64,000 nt of DNA from CADEEN01 sp963738425. Lineage in GTDB: Bacteria; Pseudomonadota; Gammaproteobacteria; Burkholderiales; Burkholderiaceae_C. The DNA is taken from NCBI GenBank assembly GCA_963738425.1, contig CAVTWT010000033.1:1-64000 (forward strand). Direction: 5' to 3'. The position numbers were made by a program, and so were the translations under genes. A model generated the notes under the pieces. That model had not been told where the DNA came from and did not search any database. It saw only the letters and a program-made list of their open reading frames with translations. Below are positions 56,737 to 64,000 of this stretch, in pieces (position 1 is the stretch's first letter; every line of letters begins with the position of its first letter).

Positions 56737-57231
56737 TCAGGCGGCCGGCGACTTGACGAGCTTGCCGGCGATGAACTCAGACACCCAGCCGAAGCCCGCA
56801 CCGATGACGATCGAGGCGATCGTCGGCACGATGGCCTTCATCGGTGTCATGTCCTTGCCGAGCAGGATCAGGCCGGCCACGCAGGCAAAGCCATAGACGC
56901 ACGACGGAATCGTGGACAGCAGCGGGATGTGCGCTGCCAGCACGATCACGGCCGCACCGATGCCCACGGCCACCGGTGCCGCGAACGCGCCGAGGCCACC
57001 AAGCTGGCCGGCCAACATCACCGACGCCATGCCGACCACGGCGCCGAAGGACATGCAGACCACCGTCTTCACCACGCCGTCGGTTTTGCCACCGTTGTGG
57101 AAGTGGCTGGCCCAGGCCACGAAGGCTTGCCAGATCTGCAGGTTCATCGCCGCCAGCGGCCCCAGGAACAACCACGTCGCCACCACGGCCAGCAGGCCGA
57201 TCGACAGCGTTAAAGCAATCAGCAATGTCAT
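56737..57231 (-). CDS. DUF1097 membrane protein
   Basis: A 164-residue integral membrane protein with about four to five segments (LLIALTLSIGLLAVVATWLF, VVCMSFGAVVGMASVMLA, SCVYGFACVAGLILLG). A short soluble HFHNGGKTDG loop carries the DUF1097 pattern, as in E. coli YcdZ. Start 57231 follows GGAGAAAGAG. Function unknown. Confidence 0.85.
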   Translation of the reverse strand: MTLLIALTLSIGLLAVVATWLFLGPLAAMNLQIWQAFVAWASHFHNGGKTDGVVKTVVCMSFGAVVGMASVMLAGQLGGLGAFAAPVAVGIGAAVIVLAAHIPLLSTIPSCVYGFACVAGLILLGKDMTPMKAIVPTIASIVIGAGFGWVSEFIAGKLVKSPAA

Positions 57232-57484
57232 CTCTTTCTCCTCGTAAGGGAATCGTGAGTCCGCGCGTCCGCACTGCTGCGCGGTGCGGCACGATGGGCG
57301 CGAGGTCGCCCAGTTGCAACAAGTGGTTTCACGCCTGGCGGTGGTGCGTTGCATCAACGTGGCCACGGGTTAGCGCGCGGGTCGTCCCCTGCTGGCGCGC
57401 CATCGCTCCAGGCGCGACCACCGGCACGCAACTTTGGTACAGCGCAGACTGCGCCGCCGTCAGCGACGCTGTTGGCTCAGCGCG

Positions 57485-58933
57485 TCACTTCGCCCGGCCT
57501 GCCGTGGTGTACAGGTCGCCCACCGGCACGACACGACCGTGCAAGGGCAGGATGCGATCGACGGCGAGCTTCAGACGCTCGATGTTGTCGATCAGGTTGA
57601 CGTTGTTCGGGTTCGGCGTGGCCGGTGGCGGCGTGTTCGGCGGCAGCGGCGTGTAGGCGTCGGCCTCGATCAGCAGCTTCTCCTTGGGCAGATAGACCAT
57701 CAGGAAGCTGTCGGTGTGGATGCTGCCGGCGATGCGGTGCAGCTCGACGCTGCGCGTGGCGTCGCTCATCACCGCCTTGTCGGCCACGCCCTGCAGACGC
57801 GCGGTCTTGGCCGCTTGCGCCAGGCGATCCGGACGCACGGCATTGGGCTGCGCCAGCACGCGCTCGAAATACGGCACGTTGGCCGCCTGGGTGACGATGG
57901 TCGCGCCCTCGGCCACCGCCGCACGCACGCCGCCCGAGTGGTCGAAGTGCTGGTGGCTGTTGATGGCATAGCGGATCGGCTTGCCCGGCAAGAGGCCCTT
58001 CACATGGTCGATCACGGCCTGCGTGCGCGCGTCGCCCAGCGGTGTCTCGACGAGGATCAGGTGATCGGTCATCTCGATGGCCACACTGTTGTGCGAGCCC
58101 CCGGCGATGAACCAGACGCCGTCGGCCACCTTCTCTGACACGACACGCTCGCCCTGGTTGCGCGCGGCGTCGGGCACCGCGAGCGCGGCCACCGGCGCGT
58201 TGGGCATGACCTCCTTCACCGTCAGGTCCAGCACCGGGTGGCCGCCGCTGCTCTGGCGCACGCGCGTCGGGAACTTGACGCCATTGAAATCACGGTAGCC
58301 GCTGTAGGTGGTGCGCTGCTGCGTGTCGCCCATCACCGCATCAGGGAAAACCGAATCAACCTGCGTCACCAGCCCGTCAGTGTCGATCGTCACAGCTGCG
58401 CTCAAGCGCCCGGGTTGCGTGAACGACAGCACCTGCGCACCGCCCTCGCCCGCGCGCACGCTGGCGTTGTGGCGCTGCGCCGCCTTGAGCACACCATGCG
58501 GCGTGATCCACAACTGGTGCACGCGGTCGGCGACGAAGCGCGAACCCGGCGCCACATTGCCGCCGACGACGTTCCAGGCGATCTCGCCCGAGATGAACTG
58601 GTCGTTGCGCTGCTGGCCGCTGATCGGGTAGCCGCCGCCGCCGCGCGGCTCGGCGCGCGACAGCACGATCTCGTCGCGCATCGCACCGGCTTCGTAGTCC
58701 ACCGTGCGCGCCACCGCGTGATAGGCCACTTTCGGCCACGGGCCGTTGGGCAGATAGGCCTGACCGAAGGTGAAGCCCTCGCCCTCGCCCACGTAGCGGA
58801 TCGACTTCAACTGCGCGGCGCCCATGGCCTGCGATGCGCGCGCCAGCACATCGGGCGCGGTCGGCGGTTGCGAGGCGCAGCCGGCGAGCAACAGCGCGGC
58901 GCCGCCAGCGAGAGCGAGGTGTCGTGGTGTCAT
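57485..58933 (-). CDS. MBL-fold metallo-hydrolase lipoprotein
   Basis: A 482-residue exported protein. Lipobox signal MTPRHLALAGGAALLLAGC, an N-terminal about 230-residue beta-rich part (FNGVKFPTRVRQSSGGHPVL), then a beta-lactamase-fold hydrolase with the metal site NSHQHFDHSGG and the later His and Asp (SIHTDSFLMVY, EADAYTP). Related two-part proteins are uncharacterised; lactamase activity should not be assumed. Start follows AGGAGATC. Confidence 0.85.
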   Translation of the reverse strand: MTPRHLALAGGAALLLAGCASQPPTAPDVLARASQAMGAAQLKSIRYVGEGEGFTFGQAYLPNGPWPKVAYHAVARTVDYEAGAMRDEIVLSRAEPRGGGGYPISGQQRNDQFISGEIAWNVVGGNVAPGSRFVADRVHQLWITPHGVLKAAQRHNASVRAGEGGAQVLSFTQPGRLSAAVTIDTDGLVTQVDSVFPDAVMGDTQQRTTYSGYRDFNGVKFPTRVRQSSGGHPVLDLTVKEVMPNAPVAALAVPDAARNQGERVVSEKVADGVWFIAGGSHNSVAIEMTDHLILVETPLGDARTQAVIDHVKGLLPGKPIRYAINSHQHFDHSGGVRAAVAEGATIVTQAANVPYFERVLAQPNAVRPDRLAQAAKTARLQGVADKAVMSDATRSVELHRIAGSIHTDSFLMVYLPKEKLLIEADAYTPLPPNTPPPATPNPNNVNLIDNIERLKLAVDRILPLHGRVVPVGDLYTTAGRAK

Positions 58934-59066
58934 GGCGTGATCTCCTCGTGATGATTCGGGCCTTGGTGATACGTTGTCCGCCCGCACCAGCTTCCATCTC
59001 ATCGGCTTTGCATGTCAGGATTCTGTGCGCCGGACGACTGAGTTGGGTTCACACCGGAGTCCCCGC

Positions 59067-59783
59067 ATGAAGACTGCCTTGCTGATCCTCGCCGCCGCAG
59101 TGTCGACACCCGCCCTGGCCCAGACCGCCGCATCGTGCAGCGCTCAAAGTACGGCGCAGCCGCCCGCCGTGGTGGAGCTCTACACCAGCGAAGGCTGCTC
59201 GTCCTGCCCGCCGGCCGACCGATGGGCGTCGAAACTCAAAGGTCGCAGCGATGTGCTCGCGCTCGCCTTCCATGTCAACTACTGGGACAAGCTCGGCTGG
59301 CCAGATCGTTTTGCCAATGCCGCCACCACCGAGCGGCAACACCTATTGCAGCGTGTGGCCGGCGCGTCGCACGTGTACACGCCGCAGGTGGTGCTGAACG
59401 GTCGCGACCTGCGCGGCTGGTCCGGCGCGTCGCTGCAACGCCTGCCCGCCAGCGCGATCAGCGTGGCGCTGGCGCGCGAGGGAAACACGGTGCGCGCGAG
59501 TGTCGGTGCGGCCGCGTCGCAGCAGCGACTCGCAGGCTTCTGGGCTGTGCTCGAAGACGGCCACCAAAGCCGCGTCAAGTCCGGTGAAAACGCCGGAGAG
59601 ACGCTGGCGCACGACCATGTGGTGACGCTGTACCGGCCCGTGGCCGAGTGGAGTACCGGCGCGCAAAGCCAATCGTTCGCGCTCGACCTGCCGCCAGCAA
59701 CGTCGAAGTCACGCCGCGTGGCCTTCGTCGTCACCGACCAGAGCGGCGCGCGGCCGCTGCAGGCGGTGACGCTGGGCTGCTGA
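59067..59783 (+). CDS. DUF1223 thioredoxin-like exported protein
   Basis: A 238-residue protein. Signal peptide to ALAQTA, then a thioredoxin-like domain with VVELYTSEGCSSCPPADRWA and the conserved HVNYWDKLGW. It ends in a beta-sheet-like part. A DUF1223 member; probably a periplasmic redox protein, but the partner is unknown. Divergent from the MBL gene. Confidence 0.86.
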   Translation: MKTALLILAAAVSTPALAQTAASCSAQSTAQPPAVVELYTSEGCSSCPPADRWASKLKGRSDVLALAFHVNYWDKLGWPDRFANAATTERQHLLQRVAGASHVYTPQVVLNGRDLRGWSGASLQRLPASAISVALAREGNTVRASVGAAASQQRLAGFWAVLEDGHQSRVKSGENAGETLAHDHVVTLYRPVAEWSTGAQSQSFALDLPPATSKSRRVAFVVTDQSGARPLQAVTLGC

Positions 59784-59795
59784 AATAGACCGGCG

Positions 59796-60773
59796 CTACT
59801 TCTTGACGCCCAGCCCCATCATTTTCGCCGTCTCGCCATAGACTTTCGCGCGCTCCTTCATGAACGCGTCCATCTGATCGACGCCGACGTTGATCAGCTC
59901 GAAGCCGCTCTTGGCCGCGAGTTCTTTCATCTCCGCGTCGGCGTTGAGTTGCGCGAACAGGTCGGAGAGTTTTTTCTTCGTCGCGGCCGGCGTGTCTCTG
60001 GGCACCGCAACGCCACGCATCGCGCCGTCGACCCAATCGACACCCAATTCCTTGAAGGTCGGCACGTCCGGCAGCAGCGGGTGGCGCTTGTCCATCGCGA
60101 CCGCCAGCGCTCGCACGCGCGTCTTGTTGTTGATGGCGAACGCGGTATAGGTCATCGCGCCGTCGATCTGCGAGCCGAGCACCGCGTTGGCCAGGTCCCC
60201 GGTGCCCTTGTAGGGCACGTAGGTGGTCTTGACCTTGAAGGCGTTGTTCAGGCGCTCGTGCGCGGCGTGGTTGGCCGAGTTGAGCGCGGAGCCACCGAGG
60301 TTCAGCTTGCCGGCGTCGGCCTGCGCGGCCTTGATGAAATCGGCAAAGCTCTTCAACGGGCTGGCCTCGGGCACCACCAGCGCGTCGGGCGTGTAGTGGT
60401 ACCAGAACACCGGCGACAGATCCTCGGTCTTGTACTGCACCTGGCCTTCGAGCGGCTGCAGCACGACGTGCGGCAGGTTGATGCCGTAGACGTTGACACC
60501 ATCAGCGGGCAGCGTGTTGGCGCTGCTCCACAGGATGGCGCCGCCGCCGCCGGCCTTGTACTGCACGATGGTGTCGATGGCCGGGCACTTCTTTTTCAGC
60601 ACCACCTGCTGGTGGCGCGCCGAGATGTCCGATTCGCCACCCGGCGGAAAGGCTTGCCAGTAGTTGAGGTTCTTGTCGGGGCAGACGGAGGTTTGCGCAA
60701 ACGGCGACGTTGCCGCCAGTGAGAACGTCAGTGCGAAGAACAGTGCCAGCGAGGTTTTCATGGTTGCTTTCAT
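59796..60773 (-). CDS. Bug-family tripartite tricarboxylate-type binding protein
   Basis: A 325-residue periplasmic solute-binding protein. Signal peptide (SLALFFALTFSLAATSPFAQ), then the Bug fold (VVLKKKCPAIDTIVQYKAGG, then LNLGGSALNSANHAAHERL and TYVPYKGTGDLANAVLGSQI). The ligand-gating Asp/Ala regions are as in carboxylate-binding members. No TctA/TctB membrane genes are nearby; the ligand is unknown. Its ATG overlaps the ASCH stop (ATGA). Last gene of a five-gene unit. Confidence 0.88.
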   Translation of the reverse strand: MKATMKTSLALFFALTFSLAATSPFAQTSVCPDKNLNYWQAFPPGGESDISARHQQVVLKKKCPAIDTIVQYKAGGGGAILWSSANTLPADGVNVYGINLPHVVLQPLEGQVQYKTEDLSPVFWYHYTPDALVVPEASPLKSFADFIKAAQADAGKLNLGGSALNSANHAAHERLNNAFKVKTTYVPYKGTGDLANAVLGSQIDGAMTYTAFAINNKTRVRALAVAMDKRHPLLPDVPTFKELGVDWVDGAMRGVAVPRDTPAATKKKLSDLFAQLNADAEMKELAAKSGFELINVGVDQMDAFMKERAKVYGETAKMMGLGVKK

Positions 60774-61252
60774 TGCGGCCAGACGAGTTCGAAGTATTCC
60801 AGAATGAGAACAGCCTTCTCACCCACCTGAAAACCCTGAGCCTCGGCACGCTCGGCGAACTCCTGGCGGTAGGCGACGAGCCACCAGGCCAGCGTCCGGT
60901 CGCCCTCGCCGCACTCGAAGGCGAACTCGTCGTCGATGTCGTTGAAGTAGCGCCGCTCGACATGCGTCAGGCGCACGATGGCCTGCGGCGTGCCGCGGCC
61001 ATCGAGCACGACGACATGCTCGCCCGGTCGCGGCAGATCGTCACCCTCGGCCTCGAAGTCGCGCTCCAGCGTGGCGTGGGCGCGCTTGTCGCCGCTGCGG
61101 ATCAGCGCTGCCAGTTCGTCGGCGACCGCGCGCGTATGGCCGAAGGCGGTGGCCGAGAACCCTTCCACCTGCACGCTGCCGGCGCGCTGGTACTCGAGCC
61201 AGAAGGCTTCGATCTGATCGCGGCGGCCGGGAAGTGGTGGGTGCGCCGTCAT
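60770..61252 (-). CDS. ASCH-domain protein
   Basis: A 160-residue single-domain ASCH protein (AFWLEYQRAG ... GFSATAFGHTRAVADELAAL; PRPGEHVVVLDGRGTPQAIV; TLAWWLVAYRQEF). ASCH folds bind or process RNA/nucleotides; one characterised member cleaves RNA and another modified cytidines. Both ends overlap neighbours by 4 nt. Confidence 0.87.
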   Translation of the reverse strand: MTAHPPLPGRRDQIEAFWLEYQRAGSVQVEGFSATAFGHTRAVADELAALIRSGDKRAHATLERDFEAEGDDLPRPGEHVVVLDGRGTPQAIVRLTHVERRYFNDIDDEFAFECGEGDRTLAWWLVAYRQEFAERAEAQGFQVGEKAVLILEYFELVWPQ

Positions 61253-61623
61253 GGCGTGACCGGCGTGCCTTGGTGGAAGCGCAGTTGCCAGCCTTGCGCC
61301 GTGCGGTGCCATAGCGAGCTGCGCAGCGTGTGCCGGTCGAGCGCGCCATGGGCCGCCACATGCGCGCTGCGGTAGGTCAGGAGCGCGAGTTCCACACCCA
61401 GACGCTGCAACTCGAAATGGTCGGCATGAATGCGCGGCGCCGCAGCAGCGCCAGGACTGCCGAACTCGTCGAGCGTGGCCGCGCGCGTCCACACCGTGCC
61501 GGAGCGGCCGAACTCGACGAAGTCGGCATGCAGCAAGGCGTTCATCCGCACGCGGTCGGCGCGCGTGGCGCCCTGGTGCAGCTCCACTTCCAGCGCGCAC
61601 AACTCGTCGAGCAGCGTTGTCAC
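61249..61623 (-). CDS. NTF2/SnoaL-fold (DUF4440-like) protein
   Basis: A 124-residue protein with the cone-shaped fold pattern: LCALEVELHQGATRADRVRM, LLHADFVEFGRSGTVWTRA, and the C-terminal RHTLRSSLWHRTAQGWQLRF. A GTG start overlaps the SDR stop (GTGA). Such proteins act as isomerases, hydratases or ligand binders; the substrate is unknown. Confidence 0.83.
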   Translation of the reverse strand: MTTLLDELCALEVELHQGATRADRVRMNALLHADFVEFGRSGTVWTRAATLDEFGSPGAAAAPRIHADHFELQRLGVELALLTYRSAHVAAHGALDRHTLRSSLWHRTAQGWQLRFHQGTPVTP

Positions 61624-62531
61624 TCGTCGGCTCGCAGCGCCGCGCGCAGCTCGGCGCCGATCTCCGGCTTGTCGGCGAAAGGGTCGGTCGGGTTGCGCGC
61701 GAGCATGATGTCTTCCAGCCGCGTCTGCACCGATGCCAGGGCCTTCGGGTGGCTGTAGATGTAGAAGCGCTTCTTGCGCATCGCATCGAAGACCAGGCCC
61801 GCGACCTGCGCTGCACTGACCTTGCCCGACTCGACAGCCTTGCCGGTCATGGCCTGGGCGATGCGCTGGCTCTTGGTCGCCTTGGCGACGGACACGCTCA
61901 GATCGCTTGGCCGGTTGCGGTGGCTCTGGTGGATGCCGGTCGGCACGAAGAAGGGGCACAGCACCGAGGCGCTGATCTGGTCGGTGACCAGGCACAGGTC
62001 CTGGTACAGCGTCTCGGTGAGGCTGACCACCGCATGCTTGCTGACGTTGTAGGCGCCCATGTTCGGCGGATTCAGCAGGCCGGCCATCGATGCGGTGTTG
62101 ACGATGTGGCCCTCGTAGCTGGTGTCGCGCTGCGCGGCCTCGAGCATCAGCGGCGTGAAGACACGCACGCCATGCGCAACGCCCATCACGTTGACGCCCA
62201 TCACCCACTCCCAATCCTGCGCACTGTGCTCCCAGATCAGGCCGCCGAAGCCGACGCCGGCGTTGTTGAAAACGAAGTGTGGCGCACCGAAACGATCGAC
62301 CGTGGCCTTGGCCAAGGCTTCCACCTCGACCGCCTTGGAGACATCGAGCCGGTACGGCAGCACCTGCGCGCCGAGCGCCTGGATTTCATCCTGCGCGCGC
62401 TCCAGCGCATCGACCTGCACGTCGGCCAGGACGACGTTCATGCCTTCGCGTGCGGCGATGCGCGCCGCTTCAAGGCCGAAGCCCGAACCCGCACCGGTGA
62501 TGACCGCCGTGCGACCTTTGAACGATTTCAT
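61620..62531 (-). CDS. Short-chain dehydrogenase/reductase
   Basis: A 303-residue SDR. Cofactor motif TGAGSGFGLEAAR, NNAGVGFGG, catalytic Ser in TASMAG, YNVSK for Tyr/Lys, and a long C-terminus with helices typical of this subgroup. Overlaps the acyl-CoA dehydrogenase stop at its start and the NTF2-like start at its end. Confidence 0.92.
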   Translation of the reverse strand: MKSFKGRTAVITGAGSGFGLEAARIAAREGMNVVLADVQVDALERAQDEIQALGAQVLPYRLDVSKAVEVEALAKATVDRFGAPHFVFNNAGVGFGGLIWEHSAQDWEWVMGVNVMGVAHGVRVFTPLMLEAAQRDTSYEGHIVNTASMAGLLNPPNMGAYNVSKHAVVSLTETLYQDLCLVTDQISASVLCPFFVPTGIHQSHRNRPSDLSVSVAKATKSQRIAQAMTGKAVESGKVSAAQVAGLVFDAMRKKRFYIYSHPKALASVQTRLEDIMLARNPTDPFADKPEIGAELRAALRADE

Positions 62532-64000
62532 GATGGAAGCGCTCGGTTGATGAGGGTGTCGAACGGTGTGTCCGCACGCAGAAGGCCAAACACATCTGCG
62601 CCCTGCTGCAGGCGTGACGCGCAGAAGGCAGCGAACACTGCATCGGTGGCGTGCCGGCGCAGCAACGAAGCTTGCACGAGTAGCGCAACGTCGCGCGCCA
62701 GCATGCGCGCTTCGGCCTCGTCGGTGCCCCCGTCGAGCCGGCCGGACAAGGTCGCGGCCAGGCGATCGAAGGCGGCATGCTCGCCGCGCGCCGGTGCAAG
62801 TTCAGCATCGATCGCCGCGGCCACATCGCCGCCGCGCAGTGCGCGCAGCAGGTCGAGCGCCATGATGTTGCCTGCCCCTTCCCAGATGGAGTTCAGCGGC
62901 ATCTCGCGGTAGAGGCGCGCCATCACGCCCTCGCCCCCCGCTTCGACATAGCCGTTGCCGCCGAGGCATTCCATCGCCTCCTGCGCGAACATCGCGCCGC
63001 GCTTGCAGATCCAGAACTTGGCGATGGGCGTGAGGACGCGGCGCATCACCGCTTCATGCTCGAGGCTGGCCCCCAAGACGCCTGCGGCGTCGGCCCCCCG
63101 AGGGGGCGCGTCCGGCTTGGGGCGGCCCGGCGCCGGACCGCCGTTCTCAGTGGCATCGATCGCCTTGGCCAGGCGCAATGCGAGCGCCGTCGCCGCTTCG
63201 CTCTCCAGCGCCATGTCGGCGAGCACGTTCTGCATCAGCGGCTGCGCGGCGAGTTTCTTGCCGAAGGCTTGGCGCTGTCGCGTGTGGTGAATCGCGATCG
63301 ACAGTGCAGCGCGCATCAGTCCGGCCGTGCCGACCGCGCAATCGAGCCGCGTCAAAGCGCCCATCGCCAGGATCTGCGGCACACCGCGGCCTTCGTCGCC
63401 GACCAGCCAGCCCGTCACGTCGCCGCCGAACTCGACCTCGCTGCTGGCGTTGGCGTGGTTGCCGAGCTTGTCTTTCAGGCGCTGGATGCGGATCGGGTTG
63501 ACACTGCCATCGGGCAGGAATCGCGGCACGAAGAAGCAACTCAGACCCGCATCAACCTGAGCGAGCACGAGAAAGGCGTCGCACATCGGCGCCGAGAAGA
63601 ACCACTTGTGGCCGGTGAGTTGGTACGCGCGGCCCCACGCGGTGTCGGCGTCGAACTCGGCGCGCGTCGTGTTGGCGCGCACGTCGGAGCCGCCCTGCTT
63701 CTCCGTCATGCCCATGCCCATCGTCACGGCGCTCTTGGCTTCGAACGGCATGAAGCGCGGGTCATAGGTGGTGGCGGCAAGCTTCGGTGTCCACGCTTGC
63801 GCGATCGCCGCGTTGGCGCGCAAGGCCGGCGTGACGGCGTAGCTCATCGATACCGGGCACAGCACCGACGGCTCGAGTTCGGTGAACAGCATGAAGCCTG
63901 CTGCACGTTCGACATGCGACTGCGCTCCCTGCGTCCATGGCGTGCCGTGCAACCCGAAGCGCAGGGCCGTGCCGAGCAGCGCGTGGTAGCTCGGGTGGAA
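62528..64000 (-). CDS. AidB-like acyl-CoA dehydrogenase (5' end outside the window)
   Basis: Partial: about 490 C-terminal residues; the frame is open to the window edge, where FHPSYHALLGTALRFGLHGT continues upstream. Signatures are AidB-type: MGMGMTEKQGGSDVRANTTR, TGHKWFFSAPMCDAFLVLAQ, DKLGNHANASSEVEF, CLGGNGYVEAGGEG and NSIWEGAGNIMALDLLRAL. AidB-like proteins are flavin enzymes, one linked to alkylation-damage response in E. coli; the natural substrate is unclear. Between RLAKAID and EHEAVMRR lies an extra low-complexity piece (GGPAPGRPKPDAPPRGADAA) coinciding with a repeat element. First gene visible of a five-gene overlapping unit. Confidence 0.92.
   Translation of the reverse strand, partial: FHPSYHALLGTALRFGLHGTPWTQGAQSHVERAAGFMLFTELEPSVLCPVSMSYAVTPALRANAAIAQAWTPKLAATTYDPRFMPFEAKSAVTMGMGMTEKQGGSDVRANTTRAEFDADTAWGRAYQLTGHKWFFSAPMCDAFLVLAQVDAGLSCFFVPRFLPDGSVNPIRIQRLKDKLGNHANASSEVEFGGDVTGWLVGDEGRGVPQILAMGALTRLDCAVGTAGLMRAALSIAIHHTRQRQAFGKKLAAQPLMQNVLADMALESEAATALALRLAKAIDATENGGPAPGRPKPDAPPRGADAAGVLGASLEHEAVMRRVLTPIAKFWICKRGAMFAQEAMECLGGNGYVEAGGEGVMARLYREMPLNSIWEGAGNIMALDLLRALRGGDVAAAIDAELAPARGEHAAFDRLAATLSGRLDGGTDEAEARMLARDVALLVQASLLRRHATDAVFAAFCASRLQQGADVFGLLRADTPFDTLINRALPS
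63069..63136. repeat. C-run/G-run repeat embedded in the acyl-CoA dehydrogenase gene
   Basis: GCCCCCAAGACGCCTGCGGC, GTCG, palindrome GCCCCCCGAGGGGGC (63093-63107), then CGTCCGGCTTGGGGCGGCCCGGCGCC. The order of parts matches 14145-14213 and 18501-18573, but it lies in frame inside the gene. Confidence 0.7.

Noticed and set aside
57485..58933. Beta-lactamase
   Set aside because: MBL fold with HxHxDH is shared by many hydrolases; size and N-terminal part are unlike class B lactamases.

Overview
The window is high-GC DNA from a betaproteobacterium, most likely a member of the Burkholderiales in the Rubrivivax/Leptothrix/Ideonella neighbourhood. This is inferred from several things together: EarP next to an EF-P carrying Arg32, the OpgG/OpgH glucan pair, a HemP-TonB-ExbBD iron cluster, an intracellular PHB depolymerase of the Cys type, a second IF-1 copy, and recurring intergenic elements built around a C-run/G-run palindrome. 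No rRNA, tRNA, CRISPR array, phage or complete insertion sequence was seen. It reads as ordinary chromosome with tightly packed, often 4-nt-overlapping genes.

Layout. 0-4 kb: a secreted M4 metallopeptidase with a PA domain, then a small secreted protein. 4-8.2 kb: a lipoprotein whose start lies inside the end of uvrC, then uvrC, then earP-efp (translation factor and its rhamnosyltransferase). 8.2-17.9 kb: a DUF456 membrane protein, a DUF3445 haem protein overlapping a frameshifted mnmC, fhs-rpiA, pyrD, a secreted lipase and the CoA-transferase pair scoAB. 17.9-23.7 kb: a PAS-LuxR regulator divergent from scoAB, a broken kinase-like gene, a GST, bacterioferritin, and a Fur-box-preceded run bfd-hemP-two unknown small genes-tonB-exbB-exbD. 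23.7-30.7 kb: a TPR protein downstream of a regulator/hydrolase fusion and a small lipoprotein, a cupin, a GST, phaZ and a patatin. 30.8-36.7 kb: opgGH and a gamma-glutamyltransferase. 36.7-42 kb: a stand-alone subtilisin-propeptide-like gene directly upstream of an S8 peptidase with a PA domain, then a PhoX-like Tat protein. 42-48 kb: tex, acyP, a VTT membrane protein, OsmC, an aldo-keto reductase, an RRM protein and infA. 48.5-52.8 kb: a DCC-Coq7 fusion, HiPIP, an FAD oxidoreductase, a MerR/LitR-like regulator and an SDR. 52.9-59.8 kb: outer-membrane phospholipase A, TerB-like, DUF1203, HI0933-type flavoprotein, DUF1097, an MBL hydrolase and DUF1223. 59.8-64 kb: five reverse-strand genes joined by 4-nt overlaps (AidB-like acyl-CoA dehydrogenase, SDR, NTF2-like, ASCH, Bug-type binding protein).

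Two window-wide patterns deserve attention. First, at least six otherwise full-length genes (mnmC, an aminoglycoside-phosphotransferase-like gene, the regulator/hydrolase, opgG twice, the S8 peptidase, DCC-Coq7) are split by small indels. This density in conserved genes suggests sequence or assembly error at least as much as decay. Second, the C-run/G-run palindrome family recurs between genes and in one case lies in frame inside the acyl-CoA dehydrogenase.

The most novel-looking items are the stand-alone propeptide/S8 pair, the uncharacterised small genes inside the hemP-tonB run, the three phased TAC(G/T)TA sites between scoA and its divergent regulator, and the LitR-like regulator beside a redox gene set. 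All functions are read from the sequence by eye; no database search was run.
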